A stretch of DNA of 64,000 nt, taken from contig CM049313.1 of assembly GCA_026874595.1 (NCBI GenBank), forward strand, positions 42,622,659-42,686,658. The letters run 5' to 3'. Below the pieces are notes generated by a model that saw nothing but the letters and a program-made list of their open reading frames with translations, searched no databases and was not told the origin of the DNA. Each line of letters opens with the position of its first letter. Position 1 is the first letter of the stretch. Source of the stretch: Sipunculus nudus. Taxonomy: Eukaryota > Annelida > Sipuncula > Golfingiida > Sipunculidae. Shown here one piece after another: positions 45,399 to 58,545 of this stretch. The translations under genes were made by a program, and so were the position numbers.

Positions 45399-46935
45399 GT
45401 AAATTTTAGATTTGCTGATGTGTTTACATTTTTTATGTGATCGAATGAAAAAAATTCATCAGACAAATAAATTATCTCTTGTTGATATGTTAATTTATGA
45501 TTCGATCATTTGATCTTATTCTTTCAGCATCGTAACATACATCATGAGGCTGGGTACAAGTCATTGTTTTCTTTAGCTACGTCCCGTTTCGTACTTTACT
45601 GGGTTGGTGATATTTGCCTCTCTTGATAACATCAACTGATTCCTTAAACCAGGCGGAAGTACTATCTTCCTTATTATAATATACCCTGAGCCGCCTAAAC
45701 ACCTATATGCTATGACTATGAAAATCATGGAAAACCCTTCTTGGAAAGAATGGGTTAATTTTAAGGTCATCCTTCTTTTGTCTTTATATAATCTCTATTT
45801 TTTACGTATAAAATTGATCATTATTCCATGTAAGCAGATTAACTGATTATATAGATACAATGTAAAGCTCTATCTCAAATAAAGTGAAACAAAATATGAT
45901 TCCAAATCATATTGAATATCATCAAACAAATTGTTGTAAAGAGTAGGTTCAATTTCGAACACCGGATGGCGCTTAAAAGCAGGTGTGTTTTATAAGTAAT
46001 AACAGATTCGATATTCATACCTTCATCCCTTTCTAAATTTATATTTTTTTTATTAATATGAATATATTTGACATATCATCACCTTCTGTGTATCGATTGC
46101 ATTTATACTCAATGTATCAGCATTGTGAAAGGGCATTATAAGTCTTAGATGGAATTGTATTATGCATAGCACGTGCAGGTTAGTAAGTATAATATCGTGT
46201 TTTATCTCCAATCAACAATTGAAATCGAGTACTTGAAATACACTTTTCTCTTACTCGATTCTGTTTGTTTCCAGGTCTATTTTTTGTATGTTTTACTGGT
46301 TTTGGTTTGATGTGCTACATTATGAGATGGCGTCACGTGATGTTCCAATAACAAAAGGTTGGAACTGTGTTACCGGAAATCTTGGAATTAGAAGTTCCAA
46401 ATCTAATGATAGCATACGCCAAGTAAAGGCTTTATTCTAACTTAGACGAGAGAAAAAACGTCATAAATCTGCCCCAGAAGTAAATCATTAAGAAGATTAG
46501 TTATAACGCACTGCATGTAATCAACTAATTCGAATAAATAATCTTTCCTTTTCTCTTACTTAATTGAATTATTTATATGATTTGTACTGAGAATGCAAAT
46601 TTTTATAACTGGCTTGCCCTTTCTATAATTATTATCACTTAGTTTATCAATCAAAAGTATTTGAAAATAATTTATATAAGAGGTGTTATAAAACACAAAT
46701 GTTATGATAATCAGTAATAGCAATTTCTTTAGTGATAAAGTTAGCATAATTATGTTCTTATTATGGGCAGAGTTTTTGAAAGGAGAACACCCCCGCCAGA
46801 TTTGTTTCCCGAACAATGAGGGAAGATTTCCTACAAAACATGATGGCTTCCTGTACTGAGAACGAGAAGGCTTTTGGTGTACTAGATAAACTGTTATATG
46901 TAATACTTATCGCTGTCATGAGCAATACAACATGA
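44391..46935 (+). pseudogene. Broken SAM-dependent methyltransferase paralogue, unit 2 plus strand
   Basis: Same structure as the unit-1 pseudogene: exon 1 from about 44391, exon 2 relic about 45577-45765, last exon about 46771-46935 (TMREDFLQNMM). It shares the 4-base frameshift, the Asp-to-Tyr change in motif I and the lost donor, so these arose before the duplication. It has its own extra damage: one A lost from the poly-A after the upstream ATG, an in-frame 3-bp loss near 44614, and a base lost near 46793. Unlike unit 1 it keeps the Cys of motif I (YIGCGTGET). It is convergent with the intact gene at 49558-51714. Confidence 0.85.
44985..45398 (+). mobile_element. tRNA-derived SINE, unit 2 (fuller copy)
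   Basis: TGCTCAGGGGTGG at 44991-45003 resembles box A and TGAGTTCTTTTCC at 45031-45043 resembles box B, about 30 bp apart as in tRNA genes. Body and (AAT)n tail (about 45360-45398) match the unit-1 copy. Confidence 0.78.
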
Positions 46936-49190
46936 CTGCAAACATTAAAAATGACCAAAATACATACAGTTTTTATTATATCTTCCAAGCAGTGCTTATA
47001 CTAGCGGTTATGAAAAGTTCTATAAAATATATGTTAAGAAAATGTAATCATAACACTTAATGTTTATCTATGGTCGCGACGGTGTGATATTAGAAGAAAT
47101 ACAGATGGGGATCTTTTAATAATATCATGTTTGATAGCGTCAAATCACCTAAATTCAATATTTAAGTGGCAATTCTTTTTTTACTTTGTAGACTCAAAGA
47201 TATAAAAGCTGATATTTTCTACCCCTTATGTGTTGACTAACACTAATGACATGATTTTTTTAGAGAGTTTTGGTTAGTCAATCCTTACGTTTCTTTGATC
47301 TAGAATGGCCGAGTTTATGAACATAAATTAAATATATAATAAATAAACCCCAAACCATCCTGGTTCCCATACTCCCCGGATGTTACGACCTGAGTAATTG
47401 GTTCAAACCTCGAATTATTAATTACAATTCGCCCGGAATTCAAAACCGACATCCAACTAAGAAGACCATGCATTTCCAATGTGGATAGGTGATCGTAACA
47501 GTGAAACGTATATCTTATACACATATACACATAAACACATATCTTATATATGTGTGTATGTATGGAGGAAGAGATTCTTTACAAACCAGGAGGAAATACC
47601 CTGTTCTTTTCCGGCATTTCATAAATCACTAAACAAGGAATTAGCCGTTTGTTCGCCTTAACATTGAAAGAAAAAGTGTCGTTGTATATGACACGATGAA
47701 TAATTGTACGTAGGCTTTGGGTTTGTAACCTTACATTTCTGACCCTTTCTCTAATCAAGGTACAATTTAGTCAAAAATAGAACTGAAAGGTGACAGCTGA
47801 ACCAGAAAAAAGAACTCGATATATGTAATCAACAAGGGACCATTTTAACCCCCCCCCCCCACCCCAACCCCCTACCCCGGGCAACTGAGTGAAAAAAGGG
47901 AATTGATGTTGATGGCAAGGTCTTCGGGTATAAGGTCAATTCTTAGCCTAGTACTAAATTTCAGCCTGTGCAAATCAGCCATATTGGAGATCTAGGGAAA
48001 GCAGGAGATGGCGAAGAAAAAGAAAAGAAATAACATTTAAATCGATGGTTTGAATTCAGGACTTCACAAGACATTTTCATTCAAATATTAATCTGTCAGA
48101 AACGAGGGTTTAAATTGGTCTGTATTCCGTTAGTTCGCCCTTGTTAGTTACACGGATGCATGCCAAAAATGTTCCAGTAGCATGGTCACAAGAGAGCTGT
48201 GACTTAGGTATTTTGTTACATATTCTAGTATGGACAACAGCCAGATGATTGTTTTGATAATTTTTTTGGGCATTAATATGCAGTACCATCTTTAGAAAAT
48301 AGGGTGAGATAGTTGGTTAAAGGACACACGTGCCTCGTTAGATGTTAATTTCAGGGCAGTTTTGTTGTTAAAGAGCACACGTGTCTCGTCTGATATCAAT
48401 TTTAGTACGGTTTAATTAAGAATGAGCCGCCTCTGTTTTTGGCGATCACTAGTGTCTGTTGTAGATTTTAAAGGAATAGCATCTGCATATGTTAGATTTT
48501 CTCACACACTGTTACTAAAGACGTTTCCTTATTAATATTCGCGCAGTGATTGACCGTCGGTGCAATTTGGAGTGATGATTGGTCAGAGGACAATCGGGAG
48601 TTGTGACTTCTGCAAGCTTTATAAGGAGTGGTGTAAAACATTTTGAAAAGGGTCCGTCTCAGCGTACCGTTGAGGTATAGACTGACGATACCTTTAGCAG
48701 TCCTGGGGCCTGTCTGCATATGTCACTGTGGAGACAGCTGAGATGTGGTGTCTACATGTGTAAATAGTCGGTGTCTGTGGAAGCCACAAGTGATTTCCCT
48801 GTAAATGACTTCAGAGCAAGTAAAGCATGTTGCCCACGGCCTGGTAATTTTGATGATTGATACTTGTTGTGTGCGCTTTAAGGAACAGACTGAGGACATT
48901 ATATATACGTCTTACCGTAGAGGTACAGGATATTGCTGTGTGAAAGCTTATTCTAGTACCAGGTCTGGATGATTCCTGGAGATATCAGCTGTAAAAAAGT
49001 TCCTATAACGCCTGGGTGAAGGTACAGAGAGCTTTTAGTGTACAAGCTTTTACTGAAGACGGCATTTCTGAAAATGTTAGCCTTTTTTTATAAAGGTTCG
49101 TATGTTTTTTTTAGGTTTTGAGACGTCAGCTCTCTCATCTCCCTTTGATTTAGATGGCTTATGTGGTCTGTTTAAATTTATATATATAAT

Positions 49191-49242
<52 letters not shown>

Positions 49243-49452
49243 GCCTGTAGCCTGTACCCTTTCACTATGCTTAACTGGAAAACCGAAGCAAGTTAAACAG
49301 CTACAAACAAATACATGGCGATGATAATTTTGTTTCCTTGAACCTGTTTGCATGTCTATACGGTCGGATATCTGTTTTGCTTAAATCCTATCTGATTTAA
49401 TCAAAAGTGTACACTTAAAAATTATGTACCTTTATTGTTATTTATATATTTC
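46936..49452. other. Non-coding spacer between convergent methyltransferase loci, unit 2
   Basis: Homologue of 29719-33115, with poly-C at about 47851-47860, the paired ACACGTG repeats at about 48325-48375, and a join at about 48992 where about 1.18 kb of unit 1 is absent. No gene. Confidence 0.6.
49104..49379. other. Unit-2-specific ~276-bp insertion containing (TA)n
   Basis: Unit 1 reads straight through (GGTTCGTATGCTTAAATCC at about 33032-33050), whereas unit 2 has this extra sequence with a (TA)n tract at about 49193-49240. No clear target duplication or terminal repeat was found, so its class is unresolved. Confidence 0.7.
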
Positions 49453-49557
49453 TTTATTTGTGATATATATAAGGCTTATATTCTTAATTACTGGTGGTTT
49501 AATAAAGCGAAAAAAAATCGGAGGTTATACCCTCTCGATATTTGTATCTTGATCAGG

Positions 49558-51714
49558 TCAGTTCTCAGTTCTTTGGACTGCGTCAAGTATGACACATTCA
49601 ACGGTTTCATCAGTTCGACATGCGTGTTCGTCGGCCATCCTTTCCTCTTCCACAACAGCCATTATATCATCCAGTAAGTCTTCTCTCATTGCCTCCGGCA
49701 CCATATCAAGTACAGCGTAATAGCTTTTTGTTCCATCTGAATTTCAAACAGTTTTAATTTTTGAGTAACATTATGGTCAAGGGTGTTGGTGTTTCATGTT
49801 GATACTTTGTTATTTTTTACTCGAGTTTAAAACAAACATTTATCTCCATTTACAAATCCGTGAGGTATAACAGAGGAACCGTTACTCAGGCCCTGCAATG
49901 GCATTTAGTAATGCGTTATCTCCCCGAAACTTCTTTATTCAACGGAACCAGGCTGACCGTGGGAGGAATGAACAGTGGCCGACCCTCCTCAACTAACTGA
50001 AGTGGACAGGTTTTATGCAAAAACTATTAATATACTACGCCGTTCCTAAATCTGTAAAAGTTTGCATTTCAAGTAGCTTTAAATGTGTAACAGATATTTT
50101 CGAATGCTTACGAAATATTTTGAACACACCTAAAACATGATGCTAAAGTATCAAAACAACAGTCCCATTCTTGAAACTATTTAGAGATTATAAATCGACT
50201 TGACCTTCAGACCAATTGGAGGATTTTAATATATTGTGTTCACTATAGACTATGTGGAATTACATACATTTAGGCATATAAAGGATGTAGACATCCGTGT
50301 CTGTATAACCTCCGCTAAAGATATACATATTCCTATAACTCCTGTTACTGCTACCCCTATTGACCTACCTTTGGTCAATGGAAATCCAACTCTTATCATA
50401 TCTTGACGTATCACGTCAAACCCATGCCTGGACATTATTTCTTTGAAGGCATTTCTCTCTTTCAACCAGTACACACCCTTAGAAGTGTTCATGCTCGCAA
50501 GGAGCCACGGCACACCCATATTTTCCAGATTCTACAATATAAATGTGTATAATGGTAATTAATATATTCAATTTTTATCTCATACTCATATAGAAACATG
50601 TTTGAAAAGGTAAGAAATGGGTTTACGTTATGTCCGGTGTACAGTCGGAAGAGGAATTAGATCGGGTATATTTATTGTTTCCATGGGGATAAAGAATGAT
50701 GTGTGAAATATCATTAAAAAAAAAACCTTGCAAATGTTAGATATATGAAAGCCATTGTTTGATGTGTTAATCAGGTGGTAATGGTACATAAAAAATGGCT
50801 AATCATTTATTGATTCATATATTTTTGCCTTGATAAAAACTGAATGGTAGTAAATAGTTACTTTATAATTAACCCATCTCTTCCACCGAGGACTTTCCAT
50901 GATCCTCGTTGTCATGGCAGACAGGAATTTATGGGGCTCGGGGAATACTGGAATGACAAGGAGCACTCTTCCTCCTGGCTTAAGCAGCCAGTTAATGTTT
51001 TCACAAGCAGAGTCCATGTCACTTACCCAATGGAGCGTGAAAAAGGATATTACAAGTGAAAAGTGTGAATGATACCTTTCTTTCTTTTGAAGGTCACGAT
51101 TCTGAAAAGTATTCACAGGATTTAAGTATATTCATGTTTAAATACGTGTCTGTGAAAATGGGTGATTAATTATTACATGTAGGTCACTTTTGCCCTGTTG
51201 CTAGGATGAGAAAAGAAGAAATGGCCTTTGAATATGAACGAAGCAAATATTTCTTTCAAAATATTCATAAGGTCAAACTAAAGACTTATTTGTAATGTTA
51301 TCGTTGTAATATGCTAATATATATTCTTTTTTTTATTTAATGCTTTCTGAAGTTACACTTGTATTGATATCTTAACTACGAACAATCTCTGCGTTGTACC
51401 TTAAACCACAAACCTATAAAATTGATAGTGATGATATTCAAGTTGGTAACCTGGATATCCATTCGTTCAGCCACAATTCGGTCTGACGGGTAATTTTGCT
51501 TGACGTAAGTTATCATGGATTCGTTCACATCCACCGCCGTGAGATGGCAGTTAAACTTCCGCTGCAAGTAGAAACTGGTCTCTCCTGTCCCACATCCGAT
51601 ATCAATGACGTGATCATCCGGGCCGACATTGCTAATATACTTGTCTATAACCCGTTTACCGCCTTCTCTTTGTACATTGTTTCCCATTTGGTAATCCTCT
51701 GGCGGGCGCTGCAT
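49558..51714 (-). CDS. Class I SAM-dependent methyltransferase, JHAMT-like, 4 exons, intact (unit 2)
   Basis: Exons 51714-51451, 51101-50862, 50531-50369 and 49736-49558 have the same lengths (264, 240, 163, 179 bp) and phases as the unit-1 gene and join into 281 open codons. Motif I VIDIGCGTGETSF, the LTAVDVNESM acidic loop and LLKPGGRVLLVIP are unchanged. Differences from the unit-1 protein include NRDL for NLDL at the start of exon 2, Val for Ala in the SLVISFF strand, Lys for Asn in YWLKERN, and changes near the C-terminus. All are tolerated substitutions; no frame is lost. Two intact copies in direct order suggest dosage or specialisation, if the duplication is real. Confidence 0.87.
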
Positions 51715-54700
51715 GACTTTATTATATCCACGGTGACTTAACAGAAACGTAACCCTATAAAGGTAAGGGAGCGTTCCATTATTAACTATTACAGCTAGAA
51801 GGTCCTAACTCTTACGTACGCCTCCATGGATCTGAAAATGAACCAGCGATTACATAGGTGCAAGATGTGAGTTTGGAACCCTATGCCTAAGAAGCTATTT
51901 AAAAAAGTAATCATCGGATATAGATGATGCAAACAAATTACTCTATTAATAATCAACACTTTACTTGAAAGGTTTACAGTCAAACACTTTGGGTGTCAGG
52001 TTAACAATTCAATATAATAATGGATGAAGTGATGACATTTTTAACTTTGGATGATGGTGTTAATTGTTGGTTGTCCATACAGTTCTATTAATGTTACGGA
52101 TAGTGTGTGAGGCCCCAAAGGACATTTCGGGAAATGTTTCTTTTTTATAATTTTAAACCAGTACAGACACAGAAAAGTCCTACAGTGGTTTATTTGCGAA
52201 TGCGATTTTCCTTAAGATGAATAATCAATCCAGTTGAGCTATGAATCAGGGAAAATTTGGCTAACAGGTATTTTTCACAACCCTGTGCACATAAGATGGC
52301 TTGTTTGACTAAGAAAAATGCGAATCGTAGTTACTTAGTTTAAGCAGAATGCCTAAAGTTAAAATAAAATAGACTGCACAGGTAAAGAAAGGATGTTTAT
52401 TATGATAGTGATCTGACTTTTTGTATAAACTTAATATTACAGTGTTTCTCTATTATTTAGCTTTTGTAAATTCAGCATAAAATGAAAAGCGCGTTTTATA
52501 TTAGGCATATTAAAATGTCCCTTCGTTCCCTGACAGAAGGCGGGGAGCACTGAGAGGGTTGAAGTGTGTTAGCGTAGGAAGGAGTGTTGTTAGGGCAGGA
52601 AGTGTGTACCTTATACAACAAATATACTGTATTCTTAGTAGATATAACAATATTGGTTACATTTCCAGACAAGTGTCAGCGGTCATTCTTAAAGTGATCA
52701 GAGGATTTTAAAGTCAACTCGCATCAATAGCCCAATATTCTGCATCAGGTCTCATTCACACTTGTCTAAATACTAAAACTGACTTTTTGACTCACTGCAA
52801 AAGATAAAATACAAAAGAAAAAAAGTTGTTTTTAAAAAAGGTTGTTTCCACAAAACACTGATTGTGTCAAAGAAAAAATCATATTTGCAATACAGATTGG
52901 GGTTAAGGAAATGGCAACGGATGATTCAACCAGCAGCTGCACGACATCTTCCTTCCGTAAAGAAAATTTACTACAAAGCATTGTGTTGTTAGAGGTCAGT
53001 TTATGTCAGTCATCTTACCTGAACGATCATATCTGACACTTGAAACTGGTTGCTTTAATAAATTTAAATGACATAATCTTAGTAATAGTATAATAGATCC
53101 AATGGATATTCTTATGCACAGCCAGTTACTTATTTGTTGTGACAGTTTCGTTCAGTCATCTCAGCGGACTTCTGCAGACTGTAGGACCGTTACTTCTCGC
53201 CAGCGGATAGTAAGAGTTCAGTAATAATTATTGATAATCTGATAGAATGGGCGGTGTTGGCCTGAGACCTTTTTCCCTTTAATTGGCGCCCAGGCCAATG
53301 TTTGTTGACATTGTGTCAAGCACCTGTGTAAAAACACTACAGAATATTTTCACTATAATGGATGGATGCTGCACAGAACGTTTTCACTACAAAAGGACCA
53401 GCGACGTACGCATGCACTCAGCATCTTATCTCCGCACTGGTAGGCCTAGAAAACTGCATGAGAGCCTTTTTTGACGGTCCGCAAAATATGTGGAAACCCA
53501 GGTGTCAAATTAAATATGTTGCATCATAATGATAGAGCCTGTTTACCTCGGAATAGAATAATATTACTTATAAGAAATACTGGCAAGTTTAATGATCGTA
53601 TGTCTGCTTCTAAATTAGTTAAACGTGATACGGTTGTAAACAACACGTGCTGCATGGACTAGACAAAAATGACTTTTGTAGTGGATAAATGATTAATATT
53701 AATTCACATGATCGTGAACAAACTTACTTTTTGAAGGAGTCACCACCACGGATGTGAAAATTACATAGCCCTATGGATGAAACTAACATACTAAGCTGCT
53801 AACAATGGATAACGAATCGTCTTTGCTGCATATGCACTATCACTAGCACCTCCCGGTAATTCTAGCCGTAACTACCAGACTCAGTAGGCAATGATAATTG
53901 GGCTGGTAAGCCTACTTGAGTCGTGATACATGCAATATCAAGAAATGCATCGCAGTGGTCTTCTGTCATGTTGCATTTATAACATTAAAAAAGGTGCATA
54001 GAAAAAATAAACAAAAAAACAATAATCAGGAGCATTACGGTTTTTAAGGTTTAACTAACTATCATTTGAAATGGACATAAAATGTCTCTCATATGTAGTA
54101 ATCGTATGAAAACTCTGCATATACGCTTCTCAACTAAGCCATATAAAGATATGCAATAAAGAATATACTTCTATCAGAATAACATGAACTTTGTCTCGCT
54201 AAAAGCAAGTCAAAAATAGGTCAAAGTTACTTACATAACTTACTTCTGAATTTACAAATAAAAATTGAAATGTACTACAAATGTTATACAGTTGTATCCA
54301 TAGCCATATGTTATGTTTTACCATACTCAAATATACTTCGGTGGACTAAATACCATACAGACACATGAATATGACCAAGATCAACAATCATATTGGTTTA
54401 ACATAAACACTATTAGTACAATACTGTCAAAAGTCCAATACTTCCCCTTCAACTTCAACTCAATCATGCGTGTATCTCGTGTTACAAATTTAAATGAATG
54501 TCTCGACTATCGAATTTATAATATATGATAAGCTACATCTTACATGTATTAACACCCAATATCAACATGGATGATAATAAAACAATTAGCATATCAAAGG
54601 TTAATTAAAACAGAACGAAATAGGTTTCCAGGCCGTGTCACTGTGAACTGCGCTTTAACTTTAAGAAGAGAAATTCCGACATCAGTGTTCATTGGTAAAA

Positions 54701-55032
54701 TCTAAACGGCCTCCCATCCTCGATTGAATTAAGTATAAACACAAATACGGTACACAAACCTCGACCGAACAGACACTGAACCGGACAAGCGTTGACAAGT
54801 CCTTCAGCAGCTTCTACCAGGCAAAACCCGTCCGCTCGACACACCACCCACGGCGATATACCCGACTTCAAGTGCAAAGGGGTCTAATCATGTGATTAGA
54901 CCTTAGAGCAGAATAGTTCCACGAAAGACCACATATATCGCTCTCTCTCTCTCGGTCCTGAATAGCCCTGGCTCACGTGCTCTCTTACTAAGCTATGCTT
55001 AGCGATCCCGGATATCGCTGCATATAATGCAG
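51715..55032. other. Non-coding stretch upstream of methyltransferase, unit 2
   Basis: Closely matches 35391-38694, including the short unrecognised frames and the 22-bp palindrome (54881-54902). No supported gene. Confidence 0.55.
54881..54902. promoter_or_regulatory. 22-bp inverted repeat with TAATCA arms, unit 2
   Basis: Identical to 38536-38557. Confidence 0.4.
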
Positions 55033-55035
55033 TAA

Positions 55036-55080
55036 TGCTACGTTTACACTATGTTCCCGGCGACCACGGCAGCCCCGTTT
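55036..55080 (+). repeat. Harbinger left terminal inverted repeat
   Basis: 45 bp, begins TGCTACGTTTACACTATG and ends AGCCCCGTTT; preceded by the TAA target duplication. Confidence 0.95.
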
Positions 55081-55585
55081 CAGGCCACCGTGGACAAAAC
55101 GGGATTGAAGTGAGACAACGTGAGAGGACGGAATGGGCAAACGTGACTAGCCGTGAGAATTTTAAACTGTAAAAAAATTGGCCACGGCAGTCACGTTACG
55201 GATGAGAAACCTAGAAGGCCGTAGTAAAACGGGATGAACGCAAGGAAACGTGACAGTACGTAATAGACCGTAACAAAACTTTGGGATAGTCCGTAGTAGG
55301 ACGCGAAGCAGTGTTATCACGTTCCTTTCAAGTAATGTCACGTTCTCCCACGTTTAGTGCGCGTTATGTCACGATTGATTCACGGTTTTTGCACGTTTTG
55401 TTACGTTTTGTCATGGTTCTCACGGCAAGCAAAATATGGTGTATTGTAGCCATTTCGTAGCCTTGGCCCACATGACAGCTCGAGTCATGAGCAATCCACG
55501 ACACATTACTGCGTCTACAATACGAAGAGGCATCTACATTACGAAGAGAGGTTGAAACAAAGCTGGAAATATTAGAAGGAAAGCT

Positions 55586-56530
55586 ATGCCATTAAGGAAG
55601 AAAAGACGCACAAAGACCCTCCGTCCTGCACCACCACAGCCTGTAGAGGAGCAGGAGCAGCCTGATGTTCCTCCACCTTCACTACCAACAAATGGATATG
55701 AGTGTGTTGTTATTGACCTGGTCCCCGAACTGGAGCCTGAACCTGATGCCGAGGAGATTACAGAAATCGCACCTGCTAGGAGGAGGGTATCCCCCAGGGT
55801 CGTCACTTATCTTCTGAGGATGAGAAGGAGGTCATCATTGACCTCCTACAGCAGAATCCCGTGTTGTAATCCAAGAGGCTAGCTGGTTACAAAGATGCAG
55901 GGGCAAAAGACAGAATGTGGGCAGAGCAAGGGAGGCAGATGAATCGTACACCAAACGAAATCAAGACGTGGTACCACAGCATGCGCACCAAGCTCGGCAA
56001 ACTAAAGAAAGCTGTCACCAAGTTCGGGCAATCTGCAGACCACTTCACCGCAACTGAACGGTAATAAGTCTCACTTAACATCTGTAACCATGATTTTTTT
56101 ACATATATGAATAATATATTATATTTGTTATGACATTCTAAGCCACAGAAATAGTTTAATATTTTAATGATGCCTATTTTAATATATATGTATTTATACA
56201 TTTAAATATATGTGTATATAAATATACATATATATATGAACAATATTATTTGTAGTGACAGCATTAGCTTTGAAAATAGTTTAACAGTTTAATGTTAAAT
56301 TAATGTCTGATTTTCATATGTTTATATGTCATGTATAGTTACATATATATATATATATGAACAATATTATTTGTAGTGACAGATTTAGCTAAAAAGAAAG
56401 TGGTTTATGTTTGACCATTTAATGATAAAATGATAATTATATGTAATATATATATACATGTATATATATATATATGAATATTGTTGTTATAGTTTAATGT
56501 TATAATAATGTTTATATGTATTAAATAGTA

Positions 56531-56562
<32 letters not shown>

Positions 56563-56586
56563 GTATACACACATATATACATGTAT

Positions 56587-56624
<38 letters not shown>

Positions 56625-57864
56625 GTAGAGTGTAGTGAATACACACTATGATCATGACAGACACAGAGATAAACAAAATAAATACCTCCTCATTCTATCC
56701 TTCACAATGGTTCTGTTAGACAAAAGAGCATCCCTGTTCACTGCTATCATGTTTAATTATGTAGAGGTGAATATGCACATGTACTATATATTGTTTTAAT
56801 AGCAGTGAATTGGCGTTCCTTTGTCTAACAATCCCCGCGAAGGGTCCAATAGGAAATTGTTTATTTTGTCCACATTTTTGTCTATCATGTTCATATTGAC
56901 AGATGTATACAAACATGCTTATGAATTTCAATTCCTATTTCATCAGGTGGATTTGGCAGCGCTTCCAGTTCCTGTTGGAGCACATCACTCAGATGCCTAG
57001 AAGGACAGTGGCGAGCTTCACTACCCGACTCCAACCTGCTGCGGCTGGAGCTCCCCCTGCTGCACCTGCTCCTGATGCTCCAGAGGACACTCCACCTGCT
57101 CCTGAGGTTCAAGGAGATGATCTACACGTGATTCTACACGTGCTAGCACTCCAGCTTCTACACACAGGCCCTCTACAGCCAGTGCCAACACAAATCTCCT
57201 GATGGGTCTCTTGAAGACCTTCCTGACCGGGCGACAGAGTGAGGTGCATCCAGCTACCGCATTTGGTTCCTTCATCGACCAAAGTCTGAGAAGACTCCCA
57301 CCGGCCATCCGACGTACAGCAGAAGCCAGAATAATGGAGGTGATGCACGAGTGCTAGAATGAAGCAGACTACCAGCAATTCAATCCAATACAACCACAAC
57401 AGCCAGCCACAGCTGATCAACAGCGACCACGGACTCGGCACGGAGAGCCTTCAGTCCAGCGTCCAGCAAGACGTCCAAGGGAGGCACCAGGCCGGCACTG
57501 GCAGCCACCCCCGTCCCAGCGGCCTGCTGAGGTGACAAACCCAACCGATCTCTGGCACTCAATGGATCGACCATGGATGCAGAAACAGTTTCCTGAGATG
57601 AACATAACCTGTCCACCGCCCATCACTGGAAACCAGCCACAGCCATTGTCGACAGCTCAGCCGCCAATGACATCAGCTACCGTACTGAAAGACATCCCAT
57701 ATAGCCAGATGCTCCCCACAGAATCCGTCTCCTCCGTGCTGGGTCAGATCTCTAGCAACCTTACAAACCCAAACCAAGTTAGAGGGACCAGAAGCACTAG
57801 CACTTCCGCCAAAGAGAAGCCACAGGACGACGACCAAACCAGACCAGACCAAGTTATTCAGTAG
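55586..57864 (+). pseudogene. Harbinger Myb/SANT-like DNA-binding protein, unit 2, broken
   Basis: Exon 1 is 55586-56060 and exon 2 is 56947-57864, with the same splice sites as unit 1. The N-terminus is in frame here (MPLRKKRRTKTLRPAPPQPV), unlike unit 1. A 1-bp loss near 55811 and two stops near 55868 and 55880 destroy the Myb/SANT domain, while the shift near 57120 and the in-frame TAG near 57356 are shared with unit 1. Exon 2 carries a ~39-bp in-frame segment (TESVSSVLGQ) that unit 1 lacks. The Harbinger element therefore needs a partner protein from another copy to move. Confidence 0.75.
56709..56830. mobile_element. Nested MITE-like element, unit 2
   Basis: Homologue of 40442-40568; its right tip is eroded (TTTGTCTAACAATCC). 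Confidence 0.65.
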
Positions 57865-58545
57865 TTGATTGTTTGTCATTTTTTTTTTAAATAAATGCAC
57901 ATTTATGATGTATTTTTCTTATAATAGGCCAGAATTTTGTTGAATATAAATGATTTATGTAGAAAATAAGTTTGAGAAAATCAAAGGCAGATTTAAGCCA
58001 CAAAATATCCATTCTTTTATAAAAGATATTTTAGGTTTCAGTGAGTTATCAAGACTTCATTTTGAGAAAAAAAAACAAGTTTTATTCATGCATGCAGCAC
58101 TGATTTATGACAGATAACAATCGTTTACAATTAATCAATAAATCATTCCAATAAAAAAAACATAGACCGAAAAATCAAGGTACTTTCAAGTAATTTTTAA
58201 TCATTTAAATGATAGAAAACAGACAAGAGATATAACTTTGTTTTGTCATGATTCAATGTTATCATAGTTCTGTAAATAAAGTGGTCTTTTTAAATAAAAA
58301 CTTTTTCAGAGTCTGTTCTTTAAACTTATTACGCATGATTGCCCATCCATATAAAAATGAGAGGAGGAAGGGGTCACGTCAGGACCTGTGTTTTTTTTTT
58401 CAGTGTCAAGTGTCTTTAACTGGGGAGTGATCATTCTGTCCTGCCACTCTACAGCACCAGCAGGGGAGTTGAAGTACGTTTTAAGGTACTCCCGTTGTTG
58501 CTTCGGATCCAGAATGTCTCTGTTTCCTTCCGTGTGGTGGTGGAT

